Shown here piece by piece: positions 1 to 12,045 of a stretch of 64,000 nucleotides of DNA. Every line of letters begins with the position of its first letter. Position 1 is the first letter of the stretch. A program made the position numbers and the translations under genes. Below the pieces are notes generated by a model. The model had not been told where the DNA came from. It was given only the letters and a program-made list of their open reading frames with translations, and did no database searches. The stretch is from Lithodes maja (taxonomy: Eukaryota; Arthropoda; Malacostraca; Decapoda; Lithodidae): positions 1-64,000 of the forward strand of contig JBAKBP010007909.1 of assembly GCA_037953745.1 (NCBI GenBank). The letters run 5' to 3'.

Positions 1-212
1 ATAATGTATAGACCACTGACGTATCATATAATACAATGATAATGACAGTTTCAGAAGTATCACCTTTTCATCGGTAGCGTCCTACCATTATTTCATCATG
101 CTTGGATTGGCGGGAGCCGGGAACATATAGCCTATTTATTATATTTTTTGTTCTCTCGTCTCGTAAATTCAACCCCTTGATAATCGAGATGTATTTGTGA
201 TAATTTGTGAGA

Positions 213-448
213 TAATTGACCACTTGCGAGTTTCAGGCTATAAGGAAGTTGGAGCCATAGACATCGATATTTAGCCGTATTACCAGCTGAAATACGATTG
301 TAGTACATACTGTATATACACACATACAACCCAATTCAACATACTTTCTATCCATCAGAAACCGAATTTTTTACTGTATTTATGTGTAATATCGATGTTT
401 ACGGCTTCAACTTCCTTATAGACTGAAACTCGCAAGTGGTCAATTGTG
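213..448. repeat. Inverted-repeat (MITE-like) element
   Basis: Two arms of about 59 bases (213-271 and 390-448) are imperfect reverse complements. Each contains the core CCACTTGCGAGTTTCAG followed by a CTATAAGGAAGTT stretch. The loop is about 118 bases and has no coding potential. Element edges and target-site duplication are not clear, so the class is unknown. Confidence 0.6.
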
Positions 449-667
449 ATAGTATTTACCCATTTAATTCCCACATAATTTTCTTAAGCTGTTTATAAAG
501 CCTAATGATAATGTGTGTGTATCTGTGTGTGAATTTATTCCTTGTCCAGTTAAGATAGGATCCACCTTCACTAAATCGAAGAAGAAAACAAGTAGAAAAA
601 GTAGAAAGTAGCTACGATGGGCCATTATAAAGGCTTAACCCACAATACCTACACCTTCGCCCTTAGA

Positions 668-905
668 CATGAGGGCAAGAATGTAGTTACCGGGTGTACC
701 GCCCATCTTGTTTACACTACGTGGACGCTCACCATCATGTTCCCGTCTATTTTGACTGCCTTTGGATACAAAAATTCATTACCCTAACCTAACCTAGTAT
801 TATAGATTTATAAGTATTTATTTTAGTATAGGCCTAAGTATTTATAGATGATTTATGTTGTATGTCGGTAGTGGTACACCTGGTAACTACATCCTTCCCG
901 ACATG
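668..905. repeat. Inverted-repeat (MITE-like) element with CCTAA run
   Basis: Arms at 668-700 and 873-905 are reverse complements around the core ATGTAGTTACCGGGTGTACC (one mismatch between arms in this core). The interior holds a short CCTAA run (782-797), the reverse of the arthropod telomere unit TTAGG, but it is only two to three units long. No ORF is present. This is a small non-autonomous foldback element by structure; the superfamily is not determined. Confidence 0.55.
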
Positions 906-956
906 AGCAATCAAACACTTTTGATAGATTGATAGATAGCCTAAAAGGTTCTATAT

Positions 957-1080
957 GGTGGGCCGAGTTGGTAATACTGAATCATCTGAATGGGCCGAGT
1001 TGACAATCACGTGGGCCGAGTTGGCAATGACGTGGGCCGAGTCGGCAAAGGGCCGAGCTGGCGATGGGCCGAGCTGGCCG
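957..1080 (+). repeat. GC-rich minisatellite
   Basis: About six degenerate copies of a GGGCCGAGTTGGCAATGACG-like unit occur head to tail, with shorter units towards the right end. The repeat translates to Trp-Ala-Glu runs in one frame, but nothing suggests it is a real gene. Confidence 0.65.
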
Positions 1081-1240
1081 TTAACCCCCTGTTTATGGGT
1101 GCGCGACGGTCTAAACCCAGCTCACGTTCCCTGTTTATATTTTTTTTAGAGATTTAGGGATTTGTTTATAATGAATTTCCGACGGGGTGGACATAGCCCA
1201 GGCTTAGCCTATATGGCAATGAAGTACATGACCTAACTAA

Positions 1241-1372
1241 CATAGGCCTAGGCCTAGGCCTATTTGTCTAAATAATATATTGATGGTTTCGACCCGGTGT
1301 AAAACTGGATAAATTCCGGTAGGCCTAGTGAAGGTGGAGATTTATCAAATAGGCCTAGGCCTAGGCCTAAAG
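1241..1372. repeat. AGGCCT palindromic repeat blocks
   Basis: Two short blocks of (TAGGCC)n, at 1243-1264 and 1350-1370, flank about 85 unique bases. Similar single motifs are scattered through the window. The rest of 1-1428 outside the named repeats shows no gene. Confidence 0.5.
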
Positions 1373-1440
1373 TACTAGACTAGCCTATTAGCCTATGCTA
1401 CATTTAGGAAGGCTCTGTGGGAGGGATTTATAGGGCCAAG

Positions 1441-2296
1441 ATGGCGGCGGCTAGAGACGACGCTTCAGAGGCTCTATATACTAACCCCCCTCTATCTACC
1501 GGTGACAGACCTAGACATTCCATGACTGACCCAGACGGAACTGACAGCCCTACAGAAGATGATGAATGGCAAGACAGCGCCTATCATTCACGAACGAACC
1601 ACAAAAGTTCGAAATCACGTAGGCAGTTTGGACAACAACAAAGCTCCCAGAATGTACCGGTAGGCCCTAACCCAAACCCAAGCAACCCGAGTGAGTACCC
1701 ATACCCTGTACAAACCATTCTAGTCCATCCAACAGATCCTAACAGCTTTTTTGCTAAGGAAACAAGATATCTGGACTTCTGTAAAACACTAGAGAATCAA
1801 CTACAAATAAAAGTGAGGGGCTTGAGATTCAACAAAGCCAAAGGTATCCTAGCAGTAGACATAGATACAGAAAGCCCAAACCTTAACACCCAAATGATTG
1901 AAAATGCCCTTCAGACAAATAAGATAGGAAACTGGGAACTCTCAGTCACTCTTCCCAAAGATAGCACTACATACTACAATGGCATAATCCACATTCCCAC
2001 ATACGTGACCGTGGAGGAGGTGGAGACAAACCTGGCCGATACACCCCTAGGCAAAGACATAGTAGAAGTACATAGATTCAAGACCAAAACATATGTACAA
2101 CTAGAGGAGTCCACCAGAATATTATTAACCTCCCGCTCACCACTTCCCGAAATAATAAAAATGTGGAGACTAGTTAGAACAGTTACCCCATACATTCCAC
2201 CTCCCATCCACTGCCGCAAGTGCAAAAGATTGGGACACATCACGAGGAACTGTACGGCCAAGTCAGTCCGATGTGCTAGATGTGCCCAATCACATT
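1441..2296 (+). pseudogene. LINE ORF1 (gag-like), N-terminal part, split by Gypsy-A
   Basis: ORF1 encodes the RNA-binding protein of the LINE particle. The start is taken at the ATG at 1441 (context AAGATGG) because the element itself begins at 1429. The first 90 residues are polar and low in complexity. A conserved-looking alpha/beta region follows, which resembles the PRE_C2HC region found before zinc knuckles. From about residue 258 comes a zinc knuckle, CRKCKRLGHITRNC, then the start of a second knuckle, CARCAQSH. The reading frame is cut at 2296 by insertion of Gypsy-A and resumes in the same phase at 14294, because the insert plus duplicated TSD is an exact multiple of three. It is non-functional as it stands. 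Confidence 0.8.
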
Positions 2297-4152
2297 TGTG
2301 ACGCCTACCAGCGTTTGCAGAATCGCCTCCCGTTAGCCGCTAGCGCTCGCCAGGGCAGTGAAATGGGCTACAGTTATCAGAGAACGTTGTTCTTTCTTTC
2401 ATAGTACTTGCATTGTTACAGACAGTCCAGTGGTGGCCTTTATTTTCGTCAGTGACAACGGGAAGTATTTTATATAATGAGTAGAATATAAGATGCATTG
2501 TAGTGTAAAGTTGAGAGAGAGAGCGAGCGGGCAGTGTGGGGGTAGTGAGTGTTGCTTCCCTCCTCCCTCCTCCCTCCCGGAGGAGTTTTTCCCGCCCGCG
2601 CGGGCTTTATCTCGCCTCTGATTGGTTGGTGGTTCTTGGCGCGTCCTACGGGCCTGCTGCCTTGTGACGTATCGGCCTGTGATTGGCCGACCACCAAGCC
2701 TTTGTGGGATCCTGAGGGTCCCGAGGAGCTACCCTCCTCAGAGCAGGCTAGGGACGCACATGACTAACATCCTTTCTACAAGTGTCCCCCATATTCCCAC
2801 CATTCTGATACTGTCTCTCTCACTCAACTTTCTTCCTTTCATTCCTCTAATCTTTTAACATCACAGCACTCCCTTTGGGTTCTGTACACGATTTCATATC
2901 GGCCCATCGTATTGTGTGCGTCGCTCTCAGAGATATTTACATGTATTAGAATAGGCTATAAGGGTTCTTAGTTTATGGAGGTTGGATGACTCTGTGTGTG
3001 TCTCCCTCAGCATCCTTAAGTTATGGAGGTTTGATGACTCTTTGTGTGTGTCTCCCTCATGATCAGTAGTGCTCTGCTCGGTTATTTAATGCTAGACTGG
3101 GATAAGGTTTCTTTTGTCGTTGTCACCGATGTGTGTATGGTTCGTTTATACCTACACGACTTCGACGGATTCTGAGGTTGCCTAGGTCGTCCTTTTGGTT
3201 GTGTCTTTTGCGAGCGCAGCATCGTGTTGTAAGAGGGAATAGCCTACTACCTTATAACACAGTGCGGCCTCTTTGCTTGACTTTAGAGGGATCGCCAGGG
3301 TAGAGCCAGATACTTGAGATCTGGATTTACCAAGAGAGCATCCCCGTCATTAACGTAACTTTAACCATACCGCCTTAAAGACCACGCTAGGCTATGAGCC
3401 CGCCTTGCTCAGCCACGGTTTCCTAACCTTGATATCCCAGCTAGACTTTATTCGCCTAGCAGACACTAGTAAGGACCTAAGCTTTTTTTATATGTATGCA
3501 TTATTTTTCACAGCATTTATGAGTCTAGGTTGTTGTTGAGTTGCAAAACCATAGCAGACTTTCGTTGATGAGGAAGTACTTCTTTTAGTGTCGAGCATTA
3601 CTGCCGTTGCGCATTTATAATATTCCCGTGTCAGTTAACATTATATGTCCTATCTTTTGGTGTATTCAGTCTACACGTGTGGTGTCCTGCCTCCTGCCTT
3701 TTATATAATTTAAGATACGAGCATGTTATGAGCATCAGACTTTCTTCAGAAGTTTCCAGGTCTATGCTGTAGGACTATACTTCACTTTCTTTCAGATAGG
3801 AGTGAAGAGTTTATTGTTGTTTAGAGTAACTGTATTGAAGCATCTTTTTATTGTATTAAATCTTGCAGTGATTTAATTGATCTTTCCATAGCTTCCCTTT
3901 TATGCATTTTAACGTAACTTGCATCTTGTTTGTTATCAGGCTATACCAGTGTGGGTTAGCCTGAAGCAGAGTACATTTATACCCAGTTAAGGATACCCCG
4001 TTATCGCAGATTAATTCTGGAGGGTATAGGTGTTTTTGTTCGCCGGCATATAAGTTCAAGGGTTTGGATCTAGCGTACCATTGTTGCATAGTGCCCTATT
4101 ACTAGTCCAATCATTAAGTGCCCTTGTTTTATTCGTAGCCACGGTTGTAACA
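2297..4152 (+). repeat. Gypsy-A 5' LTR
   Basis: This 1856-bp LTR differs from the 3' LTR by scattered substitutions and a few small indels, roughly a few percent by eye. It contains a TATA-rich stretch near 2470-2485, a GA/CT-rich segment near 2510-2580 and a CGCTAGCGCTCGCCAGG motif near its 5' end that recurs in other elements of this window. No convincing gene lies in it; short open frames are not conserved against Gypsy-B. Confidence 0.88.
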
Positions 4153-4461
4153 AATGGCGACCTTGCCTAGTATCTTATTCTAGTAGAAACCAGGATCCAT
4201 TTGTTGTTAGTGCAGTAATAACAAATGGTGACCTTGCCTAGTATCTTATCTTAGTCGTCACAACAACCTAGTGAACTAAGGAAGAATTGCAGGATTGTTG
4301 AACATTTGTTTTTTGAGGAATATTTTGGACACGTAGGAATTTTTTTTTGGCAACGTAGTATAGCACTTGAGTTGTCTTCAAGCATTTTTTGAGTGAATAG
4401 TGCTACATGAGAGTGGGTACATTTTTTTTTATATAAACGTTGAGAATTTCCGGTGGACACT
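4153..4461 (+). promoter_or_regulatory. Gypsy-A leader with duplicated primer-binding-site region
   Basis: A TGGCGACC sequence starts at 4155, two bases after the LTR, the usual place for a tRNA primer-binding site. About 66 bases downstream (4219-4255) the block AACAAATGG(C/T)GACCTTGCC plus the following TAGTATCTTAT recurs, so the leader start is duplicated. Gypsy-B has only one copy. The remainder runs to the gag ATG at 4462. Confidence 0.6.
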
Positions 4462-4500
4462 ATGTCGAACGACGGATCAGTGTACGGTGAGGACACAGTA

Positions 4501-7500
4501 GGTAGTAGGGGTAGGCAGTTCTGCCCAGGGAAGTACTACCGCCAAGGTTTCGGGAGATTCAGGGAATAGCCTGAATTCCATTTTCTCTCCCAGGCCTTGG
4601 TAGCTGGATACATATCTTTCTGCCTCACACATCAGGGGTATCAGGAAAACCCTCTTTATATAACATACACATCCAACTTCACGACATTGCCCTACATCGC
4701 TATCCTCTATCCATAAAACACTACTCTTCCCACTCGGGTTCAAATCCCGATGTATCAATGGGAAGATATTATTGGGATGGAATTTGTGCTGTACCTAGTA
4801 TCAGTGCATTACCACAAGCCCACCGAAACGTCAATAAAATACCCTCATTGTTCCCTGATTAAATAGCACTGTATGAATATTCCCATATTCAAAATATGCT
4901 ATAGGGGTGCAATGCCTGGTGAGTTATCTGCTCAACAGGTGGCGTTGTGTGTGTGTAAGTGTGAGAATCCGAGTGTAGGTGGTGAGACAGTGAAGCACGG
5001 GAACGAGGTGGCTTCGGAGATGGGGTCGTTTCGGGCCATGAGTGAGCACCGTGCCTCATGTGAAGGCAAGATGGCAGGTGCTCGTTGTACTCTACGTGCT
5101 TCACATGTCTCACTCCCTAGACTGGAACAAGACCTCACGGGCTTCACTGTTCATTGTAAAGCGGTGAATGTTAAGGCTTTCAGCCTATGCCCGAGAGGAA
5201 GTAAGTTGGAATATAGGAAAAAAAAAAAAAAAAAAAACATATCATACATGTAACACCATACACTTACCTAATAAATATAACAGTAGAATTGTTTAGAGTA
5301 AACCTGGTGGTCCCTCGGATATCCACCACCGGCAGGGTTGGGTCATTGACACAGGGCCCTCCCGGTCATCATCATGCGACTGTGTCAAGAGCATTGCAAC
5401 GTCCCAAAACTGCTCGTCGGTGCAGCTTTTTCTTTAGTAATATAAGGGGACTTCACTCTAACATCAATTCTGTACACCAACTTCTTCAAGCAGAATCCCC
5501 TACTCTCCTTTTTTTGACAGAGACTCAAGTAACATCCACATCTGACACGTCTAGATTTAATTTTCCAGGTTATCAACTGCTCCAAAATTTCAGACCTAAA
5601 GGAGGTGTATGTTGCTTCGCAAAATCTGAAATTGCCCTGGAGGAGGTTACTAGTTTCAATTGTCCCTATTTTGATTATTCTATATACAAATTAATTTCTG
5701 CTGGTAAATTTAAATACATATGTTGCCTCTACCGTTCCCCAAATACTTCTCCAGAGCAAAGTCTTTTTGATTCTCTGTCCTCACAACTCGGTGTCCTCAA
5801 CTTAAATGCTTCTTCTGAATTCACTGTGTTGGGTGATTTTAATGTCCATAATGTTGAATGGCTCACTCATTCAGCCAGGACTGATGATGCTGGTCTTGAA
5901 TGTGAGCTATTTGCAGACTCATTTAATCTCACTCAACTAGTCAACCAACCCGCCCGTGTACCAAATAATCCTAATCATAATTCCCACCTACTGGACTTAT
6001 TTTTAACAACCAATTCAGAAAATTATGATGTTACAGTGAGGTCCCCGCTTGGATCTTCATATCACTGTCTGATACAGGCCACCTGTCTATCACCTACCAC
6101 ACCTTCCCACTCTGAACCTGTTTTGGTGACTAAATGGCATTACGATAGGGCAGACTGGGAGGGTCTTCAAGGTTTCTTTATTGATATTCCCTGCACCTCT
6201 TTCTTTTCTAATGATGTACACTCCACCTTGAGCCACATACAAGATTTTGTAAAAATTGGAATGGAAACTTTTATTCCTAATCAAAAGTACAGTAAAAGAT
6301 CTAATTCACCTAAATGGTTTGACCATAATTGTGCTAGAGTAACTGAACAAAAAGCAATAACCTACAATGCATACACAAGATCAAAAACACATGAAGCCTT
6401 TAATTACATTAGAAACATCAGAAATCATGCCAAAACTGTATTAAACCTAACTAAATCAAACTTTCTCCACAAGCAGGCAAATAAACTTCTAAATAATCCA
6501 AATGATAACAAAATATTTTGGTCTACTCTTAACTCATTCAAATCCAACTTCACTACTGCTTCATCCATTCCACCATTAAAATCTCCGACTGGCAATCTTG
6601 TAAGTGACCCACGAGGTAAAGCTAACCTTGCGGATATTTTCTCCACCAACTCAACCTTAGATGAAATAAATCAAGATGTCCCTGTACTTAATTTTAATTC
6701 GCCTGAAATTCCCTCACTTAAGATCCACACCAGACATGTCAAAACTATTTTGCAGAATCTCTCAGTAGATAAGGCTCCTGGTCCAGATGAAATTCCTCCA
6801 ATAGTACTTAAGAATTGCTCCTTGGTGCTCGCTCCTGTATTGGCAAAATTTTTCCGTCTGTGTACTCATACCTCATGCTTCCCAGTACCCTGGAAAGAAG
6901 CAAACATCCATCCAGTTCCTAAAAAAGGTGCCTCTTCAGATCCATCAAACTACAGACCAATAGCTATAACTTCCACTCTTGGTAAAGTCTATGAAATTAT
7001 ATTAAATAATCACATAATTAAGCATCTTGAGAATAATAAATTAATCAGTGATAGGCAATATGGTTTTAGACGATGTCGATCAACTGCAGACATTCTTTGC
7101 CTTCTTACGCATTAAATCAAGCAAGCTACAGACCAACATGGTGAAACACATACAATAGCACTGGATATATCAAAGGCATTTGATAGAGTCTGGCATCAAT
7201 CCTTATTGTCGAAGATGTCACACTACGGCCTTGCATCATTAGTTCCACTAATTTCTTCTTATCTTCATAACAGAAAAATACATGTAATGGTAGATGGCCT
7301 TTATTCTCAATTTCACTCAATAAATGCTGGTGTTCCCCAGGGATCAGTGTTGGCCCCAACTCTGTTCCTCATTCATATCAATGATCTCATATCTACCACT
7401 CATAATCCAATACATTCCTACGCAGACGACTCAACAGTCCACAGTTCCTTCACATTTACCAATTCTTTCACCCAACCCGATCTTATAAATTCAAAAATAA

Positions 7501-8322
7501 ACACTGCAATTTCTCTGAACCAGGACCTTTCTAGAATTAATGAATGGGGACAAAAGAATCTAGTTTCCTTTAATGCACAGAAAACCAAGTACATTCAATT
7601 TTCTAACCGACAGAATCTCACTGACTCCCATATATTTTGTAATGATGTAAATATTCCCACTTCCCCTAGTATTGACATTCTCGGTGTAACATTAACTACT
7701 ATCTTGAGCTGGACACATTATGTTAGAAGCATTGCTAAGAATGCCTCTAAAAAACTGGGACTCCTGTACAGAGTTCAAGAATTCTTCACTGACGAGCAGT
7801 TGGCCGTAATATATAAAAGTCATGTGCGTTCTCAGATGGATTACTGTTCACGTCTGTGGAGTGGAAGTGGAGTGGTTGTATTGAGGCAGTTGGACAAAAT
7901 TCAAAATAAAGCTATTAGATTAATCAATAACCCTGCAATCACACAGGACCTTCCTACATTATCCATACGAAGAAACGTTGCATCCCTTTCATTATTCTAC
8001 AGATATTTTCACAGCAATTGTTCCGAGGAACTTGCTTCAATTGTGCCGCCTCTCCATATCTTTCCCCGTAGAACTAGGGCAGCTGAGAGCGCCCATGAAT
8101 TTACACTTTCTCCTCCACAATGCAGAACTTCTGCTTATCAGAATTCATTTATCCCCAGAGCTACTACTCTTTGGAATTCACTTCCCTCGAATTGCTTTCC
8201 ACAAACTTACAATCTACAAATGTTTAAATCCAGTTGTTACAAACATTTTATGAATGGAGGGTGCCTTTAGGTACATGGACCTTTTTGTTTTATCTGTGTT
8301 TTTCCTTCCTCCGTTCATTGTT

Positions 8323-8361
<39 letters not shown>
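4501..8361 (+). mobile_element. Poly(A) LINE (jockey/CR1-like) inserted in Gypsy-A gag
   Basis: The insert ends in a 34-base A run (8329-8362). A short AGTA direct repeat (4497-4500 and 8362-8365) is a possible TSD. The left 790 bases before the pol-like ORF contain a 126-codon open frame (4873-5253) with no recognised domain, ending at an internal 19-A run (5219-5237). This might be a degraded ORF1 or an older insertion. The main ORF (5289-8270) carries endonuclease and RT. Confidence 0.75.
5289..8270 (+). pseudogene. LINE ORF2: endonuclease-reverse transcriptase with one nonsense codon
   Basis: One reading frame runs from 5289 to 8270, broken only by a TAA at 7113-7115. The start codon is uncertain. 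The N-terminal AP endonuclease shows SNIRGL, LTETQ and GDFNVHN, but the final canonical SDH motif reads SYH (nucleotides about 6058-6066), so the catalytic Asp is lost. The RT follows with KAPGPDEIPP, NYRPIAITS, the LDISKAFDRV motif A downstream of the stop, GVPQGSVLAP and the catalytic YADD near 7418-7429. The C-terminal part shows the RNVASLSLFYRY and LWNSLPSNCF motifs. The same C-terminal type recurs as fragments near 54560 and 62740. Clade: jockey/CR1 group, exact family unknown. Confidence 0.82.
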
Positions 8362-8365
<4 letters not shown>

Positions 8366-9226
8366 CGGGAAGCAGACTCTGAGGTGCAGCAGCGGGGTTT
8401 GTTAGAAGGCATTAGAGTAATAACTAGTGAGGAGGATGCAAGGGAGTATCTGGAGATGCCTATTACTGTTGACCGGGTGTCGGGGATTGATCGGTATGGT
8501 CTCCAGTGTTTGGACACGGTCATGGGGCATGTGGGTACTAGCAGCATGACGAGAAGTGACCTGGTGGCCTGTGTGCTCGGTGGGGTGCGTGGGGCTTCGG
8601 GTGGAGTAGGAGCTGGGGCACCTTCGGCCCAGCCCCCATTCCACTCGACTCCTACCATGGCGCCCCCTCGGGCTCCGGAGCCGGGTACGTTCCCGCAGGC
8701 TGATAGTCACTGGCAGTGTGGTTTGCACTTGGGTGGGTCTCCAATTGTTGCATCTCCTCCTCCTCAAGGTTTAACGGCAGATATGCTCTTCCAGCTTGAG
8801 ATGGCTAAAATGCAGGCTGAGCAACGGCTTGAGATGGCTAAGATTGAGGAGAGAATGGCCGTACGGGAGGCTGAGCTTCAGGTTGAGGCTACGAAGTACT
8901 GTGCAGACAGAGATCTTGAGAAGTCTCGGGTGGAGTCGACAGGGCAGCATCTCGGTTCTGGGAATCGAGGTCTTGATCAGTCTTTATCGCACCTGCTCAA
9001 GTTGGTCCCTGTATTTGATGAGTCGGGTGTCACCGAGTTTTTTTTTGCGTTTTGAGAAGAAGTGCCGGGAGCACCAGTGGCCCGAGGTTAAGTGGGCAGC
9101 CCTTGTTTCCTCTAGGTTGGTTGGCAAAGGACTCAAGGCATATGATGTGTTGCCCTTGGAGTCTTTCATCGATTATGAGGTATTGAAGGAGGCTGTCCTA
9201 CGGTCATATGAGTTACAACCAGAGAC

Positions 9227-9269
9227 GGGGCTGTTCGGCCAGGCAGCTTAGGGAACAACAACAACAACA
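9227..9269 (+). mobile_element. 43-bp 3' stub of a LINE with (CAA)n tail
   Basis: This insertion is flanked by a 12-bp TSD, ACAACCAGAGAC (9215-9226 and 9270-9281). Its sequence, GGGGCTGTTCGGCCAGGCAG and onwards into (CAA)n, is the reverse complement of the 3' end of the minus-strand LINE at 38944-40954. It is an extremely 5'-truncated copy of that family and it breaks the Gypsy-A gag frame with a stop codon. Confidence 0.85.
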
Positions 9270-9281
9270 ACAACCAGAGAC

Positions 9282-10222
9282 TTATAGGTTGAAGTTCCGG
9301 GGTGTTACGAAGGGTCATGAGTGCGCCTTTCTTGAACATGCCCGGGAACTGTCTGACGCTTTTGGGAATTGGCTGAGATCGGAGAAGGCAACGACGTTTG
9401 ATGAGATAAAACAGTTGATGCTTCTCGAGCAGTTCTTTAAGTGTACAGGCGGCGACCTGACGTTGAACCTCAAAGAGAAAAATCCTAAAACTCTACAGGA
9501 GGCAGCTGAGATGGCTGACCGTAGTCTATCGCTGATTCGTGGGTGCGGGTCTGCACAACGGAACGATACAGGTAACAAGGGGCACAACACTCCACCCCCC
9601 CGAGTCAGTGATACACCATATAACAACGAAAATAAGAGCAATGATACCAATTTTGATCACCAACCTAAAACCGTCCCGTTTACGAAGGGTCCGGGCCCTT
9701 CCCCACCTCAAGGGAAGCCCAAGGGGGAGGTAGAGTGTTTTCATTGTCATAAGAAGGGGCATTTTGCACGATCCTGTCCTAGCAAACTACCTACTGCAGT
9801 CGTGTCTTTGGCTCGCAACATTGGGGTGTCTTTAAGGTCTTCTGCTATTACCCGGGGTGATATGTCAGATGCGGGGGCACAGCCAGTGAAGGAGTGTCCG
9901 GAAGGCTCGAAACCTGTCCGCGATGCTTTTTGTGGCCATCAAGGGCGTGGCTGCGTGAGTTGGACTGGTTGCAAGCAGGGGTTGGAGTTGCTGCGAGATA
10001 CAGGTGCATCCCAGACTTTGATGAAGAACTTTACAGGCAAACTTATAAACGCGGCATGGGTGGTTGTGGTGCAGGGTATTAATGCTACAAAGTCATATCC
10101 GTTGGTTCGAGTAGAGCTGGAGGTTGAAGGTGTGACACGAGAGTTGGATGTCGGAATCGTGGAGATACTGCCAGTAGAGGGCGTCGACCTTCTTCTCGGC
10201 AACGACTTTGCGGTGCCTGCTT
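9282..10222 (+). pseudogene. Gypsy-A gag (SCAN-like capsid, zinc knuckle) and protease
   Basis: The frame opens with the second half of the capsid, which is SCAN-like (the LLEQFFKC and LQEAAEMAD segments). It continues through a proline-rich linker to one zinc knuckle, CFHCHKKGHFARSC (near 9738-9779), and an aspartic protease with the DTGAS active-site motif near 9999-10013 and a later LLLGNDF. Gag and protease are in one frame, as in Gypsy-B. At about 10225-10240 a 4-base insertion relative to Gypsy-B shifts the frame and ends the product at 10275. Sequence differs from Gypsy-B at many positions, so the elements are related subfamilies and not copies of one source. Confidence 0.8.
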
Positions 10223-12045
10223 CTGAGGTTCCACCCACCCTTAGTCGCTGCCGAGAGGGCGGCCGACGTGAGTAGGGAGGGGCAGGAGTTGGTCGAGAGG
10301 TGTCAACCACATCAGAGGGCGTGTGTTGTCACCCGATCTCATGCATCTAAAGTGTCACAGCCTATTCCTCAGTCTCTAGACCAGCGGAGGAATGGTCGGA
10401 AGGAGAAAGCTAAAGTTGGGAGTTTTGTGAGTTTTGCTCCAGCGGCTTTCCTTAGTGACTTAGTACTTGACCCAGAGGTGAGCTCCGGAGTGGCCCCAGA
10501 ACCTGTCACTCCTAGTGACATGGATGGGCGTGATGGCACTCCGCGACTTAGTAGTTCCCAGGTGGAGGAGAGTTGTGGGAACGGGGCTATTGAACACGAG
10601 GACGGGGAAACATGTCATGTGAACCTATTGGAGGAGTTTGTGAGGCAACCACCTGAGCAGCCTACTGTCCCTGCGTTGGTCTGCAGCGGCCAAGGTGGAG
10701 AAGAAGAGGGGGGCAGTAGGGCACAGGTGGAGGAGAGTTGGGATTGTCATGTCTCGGCGGAGCAGTGGGCGGGGGACACGAGTCTGGTGGCTGTGGAAGC
10801 GCTAGAGCACCTGCCTGAGCAGCAGTGTGCAGCGCTCCAGCACCAGCTCGGTTCATACCCCACTGGTCGTGCCGAGCACCCGAGCCTCACAACTCATGCG
10901 GTGCAAGATGTTCCGCGGGCAGGTCACTTGAATGTTTATAGACCGTTAGCCTCGTTGTTTCGGTGGTTCAAGGTGGGCGACGAGGCTTTGGCATGGTTGT
11001 CAGGCCAGGGTCGACCCATGGCTGCCAAGGGTGGTGGTCAGAAGGAGGACATTGAGCAGATTGGTGAGGTTGGCTGTGGAGTGGATGTGCCCGGTCGTCG
11101 CATAGCCTCCCAATGCTGCTCTAGTCGAATGCATCAGCCCTACCATAGACCGACTGTATCTGGCCATGTCGCTGAAGGCGGTGATGCTGCACAGGCAGAT
11201 GTAGTCGTAAGGAATGCGGGTGTGCACATGTACGGTATCGGCGGGGAAGCATTAGCAATATGAACTATGGGAGTGACTGCACAGATGGTACTGATTGTCC
11301 CTCTCATGACCTGGCTGTTCTAGGGACGAAGGTGGAGAAGGAGGGAGACTTTAGTTTAGAAGCTGCGGTCTCGCCTGGGTTGTGGGAGGGCACGAGGCAT
11401 GTTGTTCTTCGAGATAAGTTGCAAGCTCTTGTGTCTGAGCGCCAAGAGATGTTGTTTACTAGGCTGTGGCAGTACATCCGCATGTTTGTTGCTTCTCCAG
11501 GCCTGATGTACGGGGTAGAATCCGACATGGAGGCTGGAGACAGTGCAAGGCTCAAGTTAGTTCCCTACCGTATAAATCCTGCTCAACAGCCTGTCGTGAA
11601 AACAGAGCTAGACGACATGTGGAAAAAGGGTCTCTGAGGGATAAAGGATATCGTGAGTGGTCGTTGCCAGTGAGTTTGCAACCTGGGTTGAGTGGCAAGA
11701 CCCGTGTGTATGGCGATTGCAAGAGTGTGGAAGCATTATCCCTGACAGACGCCTATCCATTACCTAGAGTTGACGATACCATAGACCGGCTCGGGCCTGC
11801 CTCGCTCGTCACGAAGGTAGAACTAGTGAAAGGTTATTGGCAGGCCCCGTTGCCGGAAAGAGCGAAGAGAAGTGCCAGTCTTGTGATGAACTGGGCAGTT
11901 TATCAGTGTCAGGTGTTGTTTTGCTGCCGGAACACAAGTTGGATGTGTGGCATGCTAAGGGTACTGATAATATTTTGGCTGATTGTTTGTCACGGGAGGG
12001 TTTGTTTGCAGGAGTACCCTCGCCGTTCAGTCAGTGTGTGTTGAG
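10223..12045 (+). pseudogene. Gypsy-A pol: deleted and shuffled integrase/RT/RNase H remnants
   Basis: Only pieces of pol remain. The protease-integrase linker (to about 10560) jumps to CHVNLLEEFVRQPPEQP, which in Gypsy-B lies after the integrase. A segment resembling the H2C2 zinc finger (AGHLNVYRPLASLF) is fused to one from the integrase C-terminus (FKVGDEALAWLSGQGRP). An RT N-terminus follows (about 11560-11870, with DAYPLPRVDDTID and KVELVKGYWQAPL). It is fused to the last residues of RNase H (KLDVWHAKGTDNILADCLSR, about 11930-12000). The integrase core and most of RT and RNase H are missing. RT motif A has Glu (11820-11822) where the catalytic Asp belongs. Confidence 0.72.

Larger units (their letters stand above)
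4462..9226 (+). pseudogene. Gypsy-A gag, 5' part, interrupted by LINE and frameshifted
   Basis: The gag start lies at the ATG at 4462, aligned with the Gypsy-B start. After 13 codons it is cut by the poly(A) LINE. It resumes at about 8363 with the matrix/capsid-like region, including the segment EYLEMPITVDRV and an Ala/Glu/Lys-rich predicted coiled coil (about 8785-8930). Near 9039-9049 a run of nine or ten T residues replaces the shorter run of Gypsy-B and shifts the frame. The downstream frame then continues to a second interruption at 9227. As family knowledge, gag proteins form the retrotransposon particle. This copy cannot give a full-length product. Confidence 0.75.

Noticed and set aside
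955..1149. Open frame with repeated Trp-Ala-Glu
   Set aside because: It is the translation of a GC-rich minisatellite with no protein features.
4690..4760. tRNA-like B box (GGGTTCAAATCCC) in the left part of the poly(A) LINE
   Set aside because: No A box at the right distance and no tRNA fold.
4873..5253. 126-codon ORF as LINE ORF1
   Set aside because: No zinc knuckle, coiled coil or other ORF1 feature; it ends in a poly(A) run, so it may be an older inserted fragment. Mentioned only within the LINE entry.
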